DNA from: Pseudomonadota bacterium
GTDB taxonomy: Bacteria > Myxococcota_A > Polyangia > Fen-1088
Length of the DNA: 38,411 nucleotides
NCBI GenBank assembly: GCA_017881245.1
Contig: JADGRC010000036.1
Location: forward strand, 1 to 38,411
Direction of reading: 5' to 3'
Every line of letters starts with the position of its first letter. Position 1 is the first letter of the stretch. A program made the translations under genes and the position numbers. Below, piece by piece: positions 8,336 through 16,722 of this stretch. A model generated the notes under the pieces. The model saw nothing but the letters and a program-made list of their open reading frames with translations, was not told where the DNA came from and made no database searches.

Positions 8336-8979
8336 CTCGCGTTTCACCACGTGTAAAACAAAAACGGAAGGGCGTTCACGGCGTGGTTGACGACGGCGGC
8401 CTGTCGGCGGTAGACACGGCTGCGATCAAGGCGCCGGCTCGGCTCTCGGTGGGTTCCGAGGCTGGCACCTCCCCTTCATCCGCCATGGAAACAGAGCACT
8501 TCGGCAACTGCTTGCGACGCGCACGCGAGCGCCGCGACTTCTCTTTGGCCGATGTCGCCCAAAAAACCAAGGTCTCGCGATCGATTCTGGAGTTGCTCGA
8601 AAAAGGCGATCTCGATCTGCTGCCGGTGGGCGTTTACTCACGTGGATTCATTCGGACCTTCGCACGCGCCGTCGGTGCTGACGAAACCGAGCCCCTATTG
8701 ATGTACGAGCGAGCCATCGAGGCGCGCAGCGCCGCCGAGAAGGCACGGTTCGCGACGCCGGTCCCCGATGGGCCGGAATTGATGATCCACCAAACCGAGG
8801 ATGAAACGTCAACGCGGCGACGCGGACTGGGATTGGCGGTGTTCGTCATTATCCTGTTGCTCATAGCGACCATTACGTTGTCGTTGCTGCTGAGGCGGCC
8901 TCCACCCTCCGGTGAGGGGCTGAGTCTTGGCCCCGTCGATCGTGCGCTTGTTGCCTCCGATTCGTTTCCTTCCGTTTGA
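8332..8979 (+). CDS. RodZ-like helix-turn-helix membrane protein (short C-terminus)
   Basis: ATGA overlap with previous gene; FGNCLRRARERRDFSLADVAQKTKVSRSILELLEKGDLDLLPVGVYSRGFIRTFARAVG (HTH_25/RodZ pattern), then TM GLAVFVIILLLIATITLSLLL. Confidence 0.82.
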   Translation: MTRVSPRVKQKRKGVHGVVDDGGLSAVDTAAIKAPARLSVGSEAGTSPSSAMETEHFGNCLRRARERRDFSLADVAQKTKVSRSILELLEKGDLDLLPVGVYSRGFIRTFARAVGADETEPLLMYERAIEARSAAEKARFATPVPDGPELMIHQTEDETSTRRRGLGLAVFVIILLLIATITLSLLLRRPPPSGEGLSLGPVDRALVASDSFPSV

Positions 8980-9110
8980 CGGATTGGGCGGGAAGGAATG
9001 GCTCCCCGACCGGCTCGTCGCCTTGGGCCAAGACCTTGCCTGCGTGGCCCGCGCGCGGCTCTCGATCGCGCCGGTCGTTGTTCCGGCTCGCGGCGCGCTA
9101 AGCTGAGCAC

Positions 9111-9950
9111 GTGGGCTCCTTGACCACCTCCGCGATTGTCCTGCGCTCGATCGACTACGGCGAATCGGATCGGGTTGTCACGCTTCTCGGCCGCGGCACG
9201 GGATGCCTTGGGGCCATCGCGCGCGGGGCGCGCAAGAGTCAGCGCAGATTTGGGGGAGGCCTGGGGTTGTGCAGCGTGGGTGAGGCGGTTCTGCGCGAAA
9301 GAGGAGGATCCGAGCTGCTGATGTTGGAACGCTTCGATGTGGCGACCTCGTTCTCATCACTCGGAACGGACGCCGCGCGAATGGGCCACGCGGCATACGT
9401 CGCCGAAGTGCTGGCCAAGCTCTGCGCGCCGGGACAGGCGGAGCCCGCGATATTCGACCTGGCGGTTTCGCTGTTGACCAGCCTCGATGCGGAAGGCGTC
9501 TCGCCGACGCGCCTGCGGATCTTCGAACTGGCCTTGCTCGCCCATCTGGGCTTCGCGCCGTCGCTCGACGATTGCGCGGTCTGTGGTCGCTCCGATCTAT
9601 CCATCGGGGAAACGATCGATGTCCGGTTCATTCCGGATCGAGGCGGGGTTGTCTGTCGGGCTTGCGCGAGCCGGGGCAGACCGATGCGGCCCGTCGTCCG
9701 CGTGGCGCTGTCGAATCTCTCGCGGACACCTCTGACCGACGCGGTGAATGTGAAGCTGCCGCCTGACGTGGAACGCGGCTGTCGGGACGCGTTGCGGGAA
9801 CTGATCGCGGTCCACTTGTCCGCACCGCTGCGATCCTTGGAGTTTCTATCCAAGCTGGAGAATCCAGCCCCCTCGGAGAGTCGCCAGCAGGGAGCAGCCG
9901 GCGGGGCGTCCGGCCCGGTGAGATCCCTCCCCGCGCGAGGGCCGACGTGA
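9111..9950 (+). CDS. recO: DNA repair protein RecO
   Basis: GTG start; TSAIVLRSIDYGESDRVVTLLGRGTGCLGAIARGARKSQRRFGGGL..., zinc CAVCG...VCRACAS; RecO architecture. Confidence 0.9.
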   Translation: MGSLTTSAIVLRSIDYGESDRVVTLLGRGTGCLGAIARGARKSQRRFGGGLGLCSVGEAVLRERGGSELLMLERFDVATSFSSLGTDAARMGHAAYVAEVLAKLCAPGQAEPAIFDLAVSLLTSLDAEGVSPTRLRIFELALLAHLGFAPSLDDCAVCGRSDLSIGETIDVRFIPDRGGVVCRACASRGRPMRPVVRVALSNLSRTPLTDAVNVKLPPDVERGCRDALRELIAVHLSAPLRSLEFLSKLENPAPSESRQQGAAGGASGPVRSLPARGPT

Positions 9951-10360
9951 CGACGGCACGACCAAAGGGACGGCCGCCGCTTTGGGGCGTGAGACACGTC
10001 GCCCTCTTCGTCGCTGATCTAGAGGGCGCGGAATCTTTCTGGTGCCAGGTGATGGGATACGAGGTGGAATGGCGACCGGATCCCGACAACGTCTATCTCT
10101 GCTCGGGGACGGACAATCTGGCCCTTCATCGAGCGCCGCCGAACCAGTCTTTCGCCGAGGCGCCGCAACGTTTGGACCACGTCGGATTGGCGGTCCCCGC
10201 GCCGGGCGACGTGGACACGTGGGCCGACCACTTGGCCGCGCACGGGGTTACGGTCAAGAGCCCGCCACGGTCCCACCGCGACGGTTCCCGATCGCTATAC
10301 TTCCATGCCCCGGACGGCACCTTGGTTCAGATCATTTACCACCGGCCGCTTTCGCAGTAA
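9947..10360 (+). CDS. VOC / glyoxalase superfamily protein
   Basis: GVRHVALFVADLEGAESFWCQVMGYEVEW...LDHVGLAVPAPGDVDTWADHLAAHGV...SLYFHAPDGTLVQIIYH; GTGA overlap with recO. Confidence 0.9.
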   Translation: MTTARPKGRPPLWGVRHVALFVADLEGAESFWCQVMGYEVEWRPDPDNVYLCSGTDNLALHRAPPNQSFAEAPQRLDHVGLAVPAPGDVDTWADHLAAHGVTVKSPPRSHRDGSRSLYFHAPDGTLVQIIYHRPLSQ

Positions 10361-10372
10361 GTCTACGCGGCC

Positions 10373-12004
10373 ATGCCAGCCTCCAGTCTCGAATCCATCG
10401 TTAGCCTTTGCAAGCGTCGCGGGATCGTCTTTCCGTCCTCGGCCGTTTACGGGGGACTCGCCAGCACGTGGGACTACGGTCCCTTGGGGGTCGAGTTGAA
10501 GAACAATGTCAAGCGGGCCTGGTGGCGGTCGGTGGTCCATGAGCGGGACGACATGGAGGGCCTGGACGCGGCTATTTTGATGAACCGCCTGGTCTGGAAG
10601 TACTCGGGGCACGAAGCGACGTTTTCCGATCCGATGACCGACTGCCGCGCGTGCAAGTCGCGTCCCCGGGCCGATCATGTATTCGTTGCTCAAATGGGCA
10701 GGGATCCGAAAGGCCTCCCGGAGATCAACTCGGCGATCGCCGCCAAGGAGCTCAAGTGCCCCAAGTGCGGGTCGACCGATCTCACCGAGGCCCGGCCGTT
10801 CAACTTGATGTTCAGGACGACCGTGGGCGCCGTGGACACCGGCGACGATTCGGGATTGGCGTATCTGCGACCCGAGACCGCGCAGGGCATATTCGTCAAT
10901 TTTGGCAATGTGCTCGACACCATGCGCCGCAAGCTGCCTTTCGGGATCGCGCAGATCGGCAAGGCCTTTCGTAACGAGATCACGCCCGGGAACTTCACGT
11001 TCCGGACGCGCGAGTTCGAGCAAATGGAGATCGAGTATTTCGTGAGGCCGGGGGATGATGAGGTCGCGCATCAAGCGTGGATCGACGCGCGCACGCGCTG
11101 GTACACGGACTTGGGCCTGCGTCCCGAAAATCTGCGTCAGCGCGAGCAGGAGAAGCACGAGCTCGCCCACTACGCTAAGCGTTGCGTGGATTTGGAATAC
11201 AAGTTTCCGATGGGTTGGAGCGAGTTGGAAGGGATCGCCAACCGCACGGATTTCGATCTCTTGGCACACAGCCGCGGCCCAAACAACCCAGATTCCATCG
11301 CGGAGCTGCGCTATTTCGATCAGGAACAGAAGAAACACGTGGTTCCGTACGTGATCGAGCCGTCGGCGGGAGCCGATCGGGCCACTTTGGCCTTCTTGTG
11401 CGATGCCTATGAGGATTCGCTCGTCAAGGAACCGCCCGCCGACGAGACCGAGAAATTGCGCGATCTGGTGCAGAGTTTCGCCAAGTCGGTGGACAAGCGC
11501 GACAACCTCGATGCCGCTACCAAGACACGCCTCGGCGAGGCAGCCACTCAGATAGCGTCTGGCCTTCCGGGGTCGCTTCCCCGGCTGCTGTCCCTGGCGG
11601 ACGACGCGGACGCCAATCGCATCGAGGTGTTCAAGAAGGTTCGCGGCGTTTCCGAGAAAATGGGCGACGAGTTCACGCGGACGGTCCTGCGCTTGCATCC
11701 CAGGCTTTCGCCGATCACGGTGGCGGTCTTCCCCCTGAAGAAGAACGAACCGCGCCTGGTCGAGCTGGCCCGGGGCATCAAGCGAGAACTGCAATCCGAA
11801 GGACTGCGGACGGTCTACGATGACACGGGCGCAATCGGCAAGCTGTACAGGCGTCAGGACGAGATTGGCACGCCGTTCTGCCTGACGGTGGACTTTCAGA
11901 GCCTGGAGGACGGCACGGTGACCGTCCGCGACCGGGACTCGATGTCACAGGACCGCGTGGGTCGCGCCGAACTGGCATCGGCGCTGAAGCAACGGACCCG
12001 GTAG
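10373..12004 (+). CDS. glyS: Glycyl-tRNA synthetase (class II, homodimeric type)
   Basis: SLCKRRGIVFPSSAVYGGLASTWDYGPLGVELKNNVKRAWW, RPETAQGIFVNFGNV, AFRNEITPGNFTFRTREFEQMEIEYF, GIANRTDFDL, C-terminal RQDEIGTPFCLTVDF. Confidence 0.96.
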   Translation: MPASSLESIVSLCKRRGIVFPSSAVYGGLASTWDYGPLGVELKNNVKRAWWRSVVHERDDMEGLDAAILMNRLVWKYSGHEATFSDPMTDCRACKSRPRADHVFVAQMGRDPKGLPEINSAIAAKELKCPKCGSTDLTEARPFNLMFRTTVGAVDTGDDSGLAYLRPETAQGIFVNFGNVLDTMRRKLPFGIAQIGKAFRNEITPGNFTFRTREFEQMEIEYFVRPGDDEVAHQAWIDARTRWYTDLGLRPENLRQREQEKHELAHYAKRCVDLEYKFPMGWSELEGIANRTDFDLLAHSRGPNNPDSIAELRYFDQEQKKHVVPYVIEPSAGADRATLAFLCDAYEDSLVKEPPADETEKLRDLVQSFAKSVDKRDNLDAATKTRLGEAATQIASGLPGSLPRLLSLADDADANRIEVFKKVRGVSEKMGDEFTRTVLRLHPRLSPITVAVFPLKKNEPRLVELARGIKRELQSEGLRTVYDDTGAIGKLYRRQDEIGTPFCLTVDFQSLEDGTVTVRDRDSMSQDRVGRAELASALKQRTR

Positions 12005-12017
12005 CGTTTTTTTCGTG

Positions 12018-12043
12018 GGGCGGCCGGCGACTTTGGGCCGTCC
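12018..12043 (+). other. Potential hairpin between glyS and ppdK
   Basis: GGGCGGCC (12018-12025), 10-nt loop, GGCCGTCC (12036-12043): 8-bp stem with one G-U wobble; not followed by a T-run. Confidence 0.35.
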
Positions 12044-12104
12044 GCGGTTTGATCGGGCCTATTTCCCTCTTTCCGTGGAGGTGGGCAGGATGTAAAAAGC
12101 CGCC

Positions 12105-15041
12105 ATGCCACAGGTCCAAAAGAGAACCACAGCCACCAAGTCCAAACCGAAGAAGCCCGTCGCCGAAGTCGCTAAAGTCGCCAAAAACGGTAAAAACGGC
12201 AACAAGAAGAACGGCAAGACCGTCAGGAACGGCGTAGCCCGGACCCTGGGCAAGGCTATCAGGAAGGAAGGCGCGAAGGTCAAGGCGGCGCTAGCGAACC
12301 TCGCCGGCGGCAAGGCCAAAGGCACCAAGCGCATCTTCTTCTTCGGCGACGGCAAAGCCGAGGGAAACAAGGATATGAAGAACCTCCTTGGCGGAAAGGG
12401 CGCAAACCTCGCCGAGATGACCAACATCGGCGTGCCTGTGCCCCCGGGATTCACCATCACGACCGAGGTTTGCACGGAGTTCTACCAGGCCGGCCGACGT
12501 CTGCCGAAGGGACTGGAGGACGAAATGCGCGCATCCATTGCGCGGATGGAGAAGCTCGTCGGCGCGAAGTTCGGCGATCCGAAGAATCCACTGTTGGTGT
12601 CGGTTCGGTCGGGCGCGCGCGCGTCGATGCCGGGCATGATGGACACGATTTTGAACCTGGGTCTGAATGATGAAACCGCCGCCGGCCTGGCCGTCGTGTC
12701 GGGCAACGAGCGGTTCGCCTACGACAGCTATCGTCGTTTCGTTGCGATGTACGGCGACGTCGTGCTTGGGATGAAGCCCGAGCGCAAGGAAGATCACGAT
12801 CCGTTCGAGGTCTTGCTGACCAAGAAGAAAGGAACGTTCGGCGTAAAGAACGATTCCGATCTGCCGGCTTCGGCCCTGAAGGAGCTGGTGCAGGAGTTCA
12901 AAGCGGAGATCAAGAAGCGGATTGGCGCTGATTTCCCGACCAACCCTTATGAGCAGTTGAAGGGCGCCGTGATGGCGGTGTTCAATTCCTGGGAGAACGA
13001 TCGAGCGAACGCTTACCGCAAACTGAACGGCATTCCCGTGGAGTGGGGCACGGCGGTCAATGTTCAGGCGATGGTCTTCGGAAACAAGGGCGACGATTCC
13101 GCTACCGGAGTCTGCTTCACGCGCGATCCGGCCAGCGGCGAGAATTTCTTCTATGGCGAGTTCCTGATCAACGCGCAAGGCGAGGATGTGGTCGCCGGCA
13201 TCCGAACGCCGCAGAAGATCGTCGAGCTGGAGAAGACCTTCCCGAAGGCCTACAAGGAGTTGTATGCCATTCGCCGGAAGTTGGAGAAGCACTATCGCGA
13301 CATGCAGGACGTCGAGTTCACCATAGAGGGCGCGAAACTCTACATGTTGCAGTGCCGAAGCGGCAAGCGAACCGGGTTCGCGAGCGTGCGCATCGCCGTC
13401 GAGATGGTCGACGAGAAGCTGATCACGAAGGAGGAGGCCCTCCGGCGTGTCGAGCCCGAGGCATTGAACCAGTTGCTGCGGCCGGTTTTCAACCCGCCAT
13501 CCAAGGTACAGGCCGACCGGGAGAAGCGCATTTTGGCCAAAGGCTTGCCCGCCGGACCGGGGGCAGCCACCGGGAAGGTCGTCTTCTTCGCTGAGGACGC
13601 GGAATCCTGGGCCGCACGGGGCGAGACGGTGATCTTGTGCCGCCACGAGACCTCCCCAGAGGACATTCGCGGCATGGACGCGTCCGTGGGTTTCTTGACG
13701 GCGTTCGGAGGTATGACGTCGCACGCGGCGCTGGTCGCGCGCCAGATGGGCAAGGTGGCCATCGTCGGTTGCGACTCCGTCAGCTTCGACTATCACGCGC
13801 GCAAGATGACAGTCCAATCTGCCGGCGGGTCGGTGGTTTTCAAGGAGGGTGACTGGATCTCGCTCGACGGCTTCACGGGCGAGGTCATCCAGGGTCGTGT
13901 CGAGACCACGCCGTCGGAGATCATCCGTGTGCTGATAGAGAAGAACCTGGCCCCGGCCGAGGCGCCCGTCTATCAGCGGTACGCTCGGCTGCTGGAATGG
14001 GCCGACAAGGTCCGCCACCTGCGGGTGCGCGCCAACGCGGACCAGCCGGACCAGGCCGTGGCGTCCGTCGCGTTCGGTGCCGAGGGCATTGGGCTTTGCC
14101 GTACCGAGCACATGTTCTTCGGTGAAGGAAAGATCGGCCCCATGCGCGAGATGATCGTCGCCGAGAACGAGCAGGATCGCCGGCGCGCACTGGCCAAGCT
14201 CCTGCCGCTGCAGCGCGAGGACTTCGCGGGAATCTTCCGCGCGATGAAGGGCCGCCCCGTCACCATCCGGACGCTGGATCCCCCGTTGCATGAGTTCCTG
14301 CCACACGACGAAGCCGGCGTTCGCGATCTGGCGGCCGCTACCGGTAGGAACATCTCCCAGGTTCACGACCGTATCAAGGAACTGAAGGAATCGAACCCGA
14401 TGCTCGGGCACCGCGGTTGTCGGTTGGGTATCTCGTATCCCGAGATCACCGAGATGCAAGCGCGGGCTGTCTTCGAGGCGGCCTGCGATCTGGCCGACAA
14501 CAAGGAGGCCGTGTTTCCCGAGATCATGATTCCGCTCGTCGGAACCAAGCGGGAGCTCGACCTTCAAACCGCTCTTGTCCGCAAGGTGGCGGACGAGGTG
14601 TTCGCCGAGCGCAAGCGCAAGGTGGGCTATCTGGTGGGGACGATGATCGAGATTCCTCGGGCGGCAATAACGGCGGCGAAAATCGCGGAGACGGCGGAGT
14701 TCTTCTCGTTTGGGACGAACGATCTCACTCAAATGACGTTCGGCCTCTCGCGCGACGATGTACCCCGGGTTCTGGCTGACTACATCCGCCAGGACATCTA
14801 TGATGTGGATCCCTTCGTCAGCGTCGATCGCGAAGGCGTTGGTGCCCTGATGAAGATGGCGGCGACGGGTGGCCGATCCACCAAGCCGAAGCTGAAGTTG
14901 GGGATCTGCGGCGAGCACGGGGGCGATCCCGCCTCCGTGATGTTCTGTCACGAAATCGGCCTCGACTACGTGTCGTGTTCGCCTTACCGCTTGCCCATCG
15001 CGCGATTGGCGGCGGCTCAGGCCGCGCTGAAGGCATCCTGA
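12105..15041 (+). CDS. ppdK: Pyruvate, phosphate dikinase with Lys-rich N-terminal extension
   Basis: KRIFFFGDGKAEGNKDMKNLLGGKGANLAEM, MPGMMDTILNLGLND, GGMTSHAALVARQMGKVAIVGC (phosphohistidine domain), GTNDLTQMTFGLSRDD, GICGEHGGDPASVMFCHEIGLDYVSCSPYRLPIARLAAAQAAL. Confidence 0.96.
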   Translation: MPQVQKRTTATKSKPKKPVAEVAKVAKNGKNGNKKNGKTVRNGVARTLGKAIRKEGAKVKAALANLAGGKAKGTKRIFFFGDGKAEGNKDMKNLLGGKGANLAEMTNIGVPVPPGFTITTEVCTEFYQAGRRLPKGLEDEMRASIARMEKLVGAKFGDPKNPLLVSVRSGARASMPGMMDTILNLGLNDETAAGLAVVSGNERFAYDSYRRFVAMYGDVVLGMKPERKEDHDPFEVLLTKKKGTFGVKNDSDLPASALKELVQEFKAEIKKRIGADFPTNPYEQLKGAVMAVFNSWENDRANAYRKLNGIPVEWGTAVNVQAMVFGNKGDDSATGVCFTRDPASGENFFYGEFLINAQGEDVVAGIRTPQKIVELEKTFPKAYKELYAIRRKLEKHYRDMQDVEFTIEGAKLYMLQCRSGKRTGFASVRIAVEMVDEKLITKEEALRRVEPEALNQLLRPVFNPPSKVQADREKRILAKGLPAGPGAATGKVVFFAEDAESWAARGETVILCRHETSPEDIRGMDASVGFLTAFGGMTSHAALVARQMGKVAIVGCDSVSFDYHARKMTVQSAGGSVVFKEGDWISLDGFTGEVIQGRVETTPSEIIRVLIEKNLAPAEAPVYQRYARLLEWADKVRHLRVRANADQPDQAVASVAFGAEGIGLCRTEHMFFGEGKIGPMREMIVAENEQDRRRALAKLLPLQREDFAGIFRAMKGRPVTIRTLDPPLHEFLPHDEAGVRDLAAATGRNISQVHDRIKELKESNPMLGHRGCRLGISYPEITEMQARAVFEAACDLADNKEAVFPEIMIPLVGTKRELDLQTALVRKVADEVFAERKRKVGYLVGTMIEIPRAAITAAKIAETAEFFSFGTNDLTQMTFGLSRDDVPRVLADYIRQDIYDVDPFVSVDREGVGALMKMAATGGRSTKPKLKLGICGEHGGDPASVMFCHEIGLDYVSCSPYRLPIARLAAAQAALKAS

Positions 15042-15078
15042 ACCAGGCGGCGAGAGTCCCAATCTCCATGAGGTCTTC

Positions 15079-16722
15079 GTGGTGAGTGGCCGCCTGCTGC
15101 GTCTGCAGGGGCGGGGTCGTGGTGCGCTCGCCGTCCTGGTGTCCCTCGCTCTGCTCGGTGGGGCGGGGGCGTTTTCCGGTTGCAGTTTGCACCAGGAGGG
15201 CGTTCACCCGCCCGACAACCGCATCTTCTTCCCTGGCGGCGGCGTGATCGAAAGCGCCGGTCCGGGATTGGGCCGGTGGTTGTATGTCGTGAATTCGAAC
15301 TCGGACTTGCGCTACAACGCCGGAACCGTCGTCGCCGTGGATCTCCAGGCGGTTCGGCTCGATTACCAGGATCCCGATGGAAAACCAGCCGTCGCCCCTG
15401 ACGGCATGCCCTGGCGTCAATGTCTCGACGCCGACAGCAGTTTTGCCGACACCCGCTTTGTTCCCGGCGCCAACGTGCTCCCCAATCACCAATGCTGCTG
15501 GGACTACCTCGACCCCAAAATTCTCAACTGCGATGAACAGAAATACATCCTTCGCGACAGGACCATCCGGACCGGCAACTTCGGCGGTCGTCCCGTGCTG
15601 CAACAGTTGCACGATCAATCAATACCGGGCCGACACCGGATGTTCCTTCCAGTCCGGGGCGATGTCGCCATCGGGATGATCGAGATCGCCCCGCAGAACG
15701 CCGACGACGTACAGTTCCTGTGTACGGGACCGCGATCGATGCCGACGAATCCGCAGACCAAGTTCGCGAGCTGCGATCCGAACTGGCGCATCACGCGCAC
15801 CGACGATCCGCTCAACAATCCCGGCGCGATCGATCTGCCCGCCGACGAGATCGAACAATTGCCCGACGAACCTTATGCTTTGGCCGTCGATGACGATCTG
15901 GAGGTTTTGTACGTCGGACACCTCCGGGGCGGGGGCGTCTCGATGATCGATCTTGGAAGCGGCCAGAGCGAGCTCACGCCTCGGTTGCTGCAGGTCTATG
16001 GGGGTCTCCTGCCCCCCGATGCGAACGGTTCGCAAGGTGTTACCAGCCTGACGATCAAGAACCGAAGCACGTGTCGCGGGCCCGTTTACGTGACGTCACG
16101 GTACAATCCGCTGGTCGGTTCCTTCGTCGTGTATGGCCTCGACAACTGTGACCCCGCGGCGCGAACGGATGCCCAGGGTGCTCGCGGCATCACGATCGTG
16201 GGAACCGGACAGGTTCTCTCGACGGGCCTGATGGGAGCCGAGACGCGGGGGATCGAATTCGTTGGCACGGGAACGGATAGCGCTGGCATCGCCCACGATC
16301 CCGATCGCGCCTTCATATTGCAACGAACGCCGCCGGCGCTGGTGGCAGTCGACACGGTGGCTCAGGTTCCTTTCGCGACCATCGAGGTTTGTCAGAGTCC
16401 GACCAACCTCGTTCAACAGAAGGACGACAACGGGCGGGCTGTCGCGCTGTTCGTGACCTGCTTCGATGCCGGCGAGGTTTACGTGATCGATCCGTGGACA
16501 CCACGCGTGCGAGCCGTGATTCCGATCGGCCGCGGTCCGATCACCACGATTCTGCCTCCTGAGGGGGCGCAGGCAGCCGACACCAACCGGGCGTACGTCA
16601 TCGGTTTCGGCGCGAACAACGTGGCGGTCATCGACCTCGATCCCTTGAGCCCCACCCAGTACCGCGTCATTCAGCGCATCGGTTTCGCCAGTCCAACCCC
16701 GCGCGAGGTCGGTCCCCAGTGA
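15079..16722 (+). CDS. Large secreted lipoprotein, YncE/beta-propeller-like
   Basis: GTG start; signal/lipobox LALLGGAGAFSGCSL; RWLYVVNSNSDLRYNAGTVVAVDL, EPYALAVDDDLEVLYVGHLRGGGVSMIDL, FVTCFDAGEVYVIDPWTPRVRAVIPIGRGPITTILPP; repeated propeller-type phrases. Confidence 0.75.
   Translation: MVSGRLLRLQGRGRGALAVLVSLALLGGAGAFSGCSLHQEGVHPPDNRIFFPGGGVIESAGPGLGRWLYVVNSNSDLRYNAGTVVAVDLQAVRLDYQDPDGKPAVAPDGMPWRQCLDADSSFADTRFVPGANVLPNHQCCWDYLDPKILNCDEQKYILRDRTIRTGNFGGRPVLQQLHDQSIPGRHRMFLPVRGDVAIGMIEIAPQNADDVQFLCTGPRSMPTNPQTKFASCDPNWRITRTDDPLNNPGAIDLPADEIEQLPDEPYALAVDDDLEVLYVGHLRGGGVSMIDLGSGQSELTPRLLQVYGGLLPPDANGSQGVTSLTIKNRSTCRGPVYVTSRYNPLVGSFVVYGLDNCDPAARTDAQGARGITIVGTGQVLSTGLMGAETRGIEFVGTGTDSAGIAHDPDRAFILQRTPPALVAVDTVAQVPFATIEVCQSPTNLVQQKDDNGRAVALFVTCFDAGEVYVIDPWTPRVRAVIPIGRGPITTILPPEGAQAADTNRAYVIGFGANNVAVIDLDPLSPTQYRVIQRIGFASPTPREVGPQ

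Noticed and set aside
10295-11794. 499-aa minus-strand ORF antisense to glyS
   Set aside because: Shadow of a confidently identified GlyRS; no recognisable domain.
12291-15062. 923-aa minus-strand ORF antisense to ppdK
   Set aside because: Exact antisense of a clear PPDK gene; long shadow ORFs are expected in high-GC codon usage and the translation resembles no known family.
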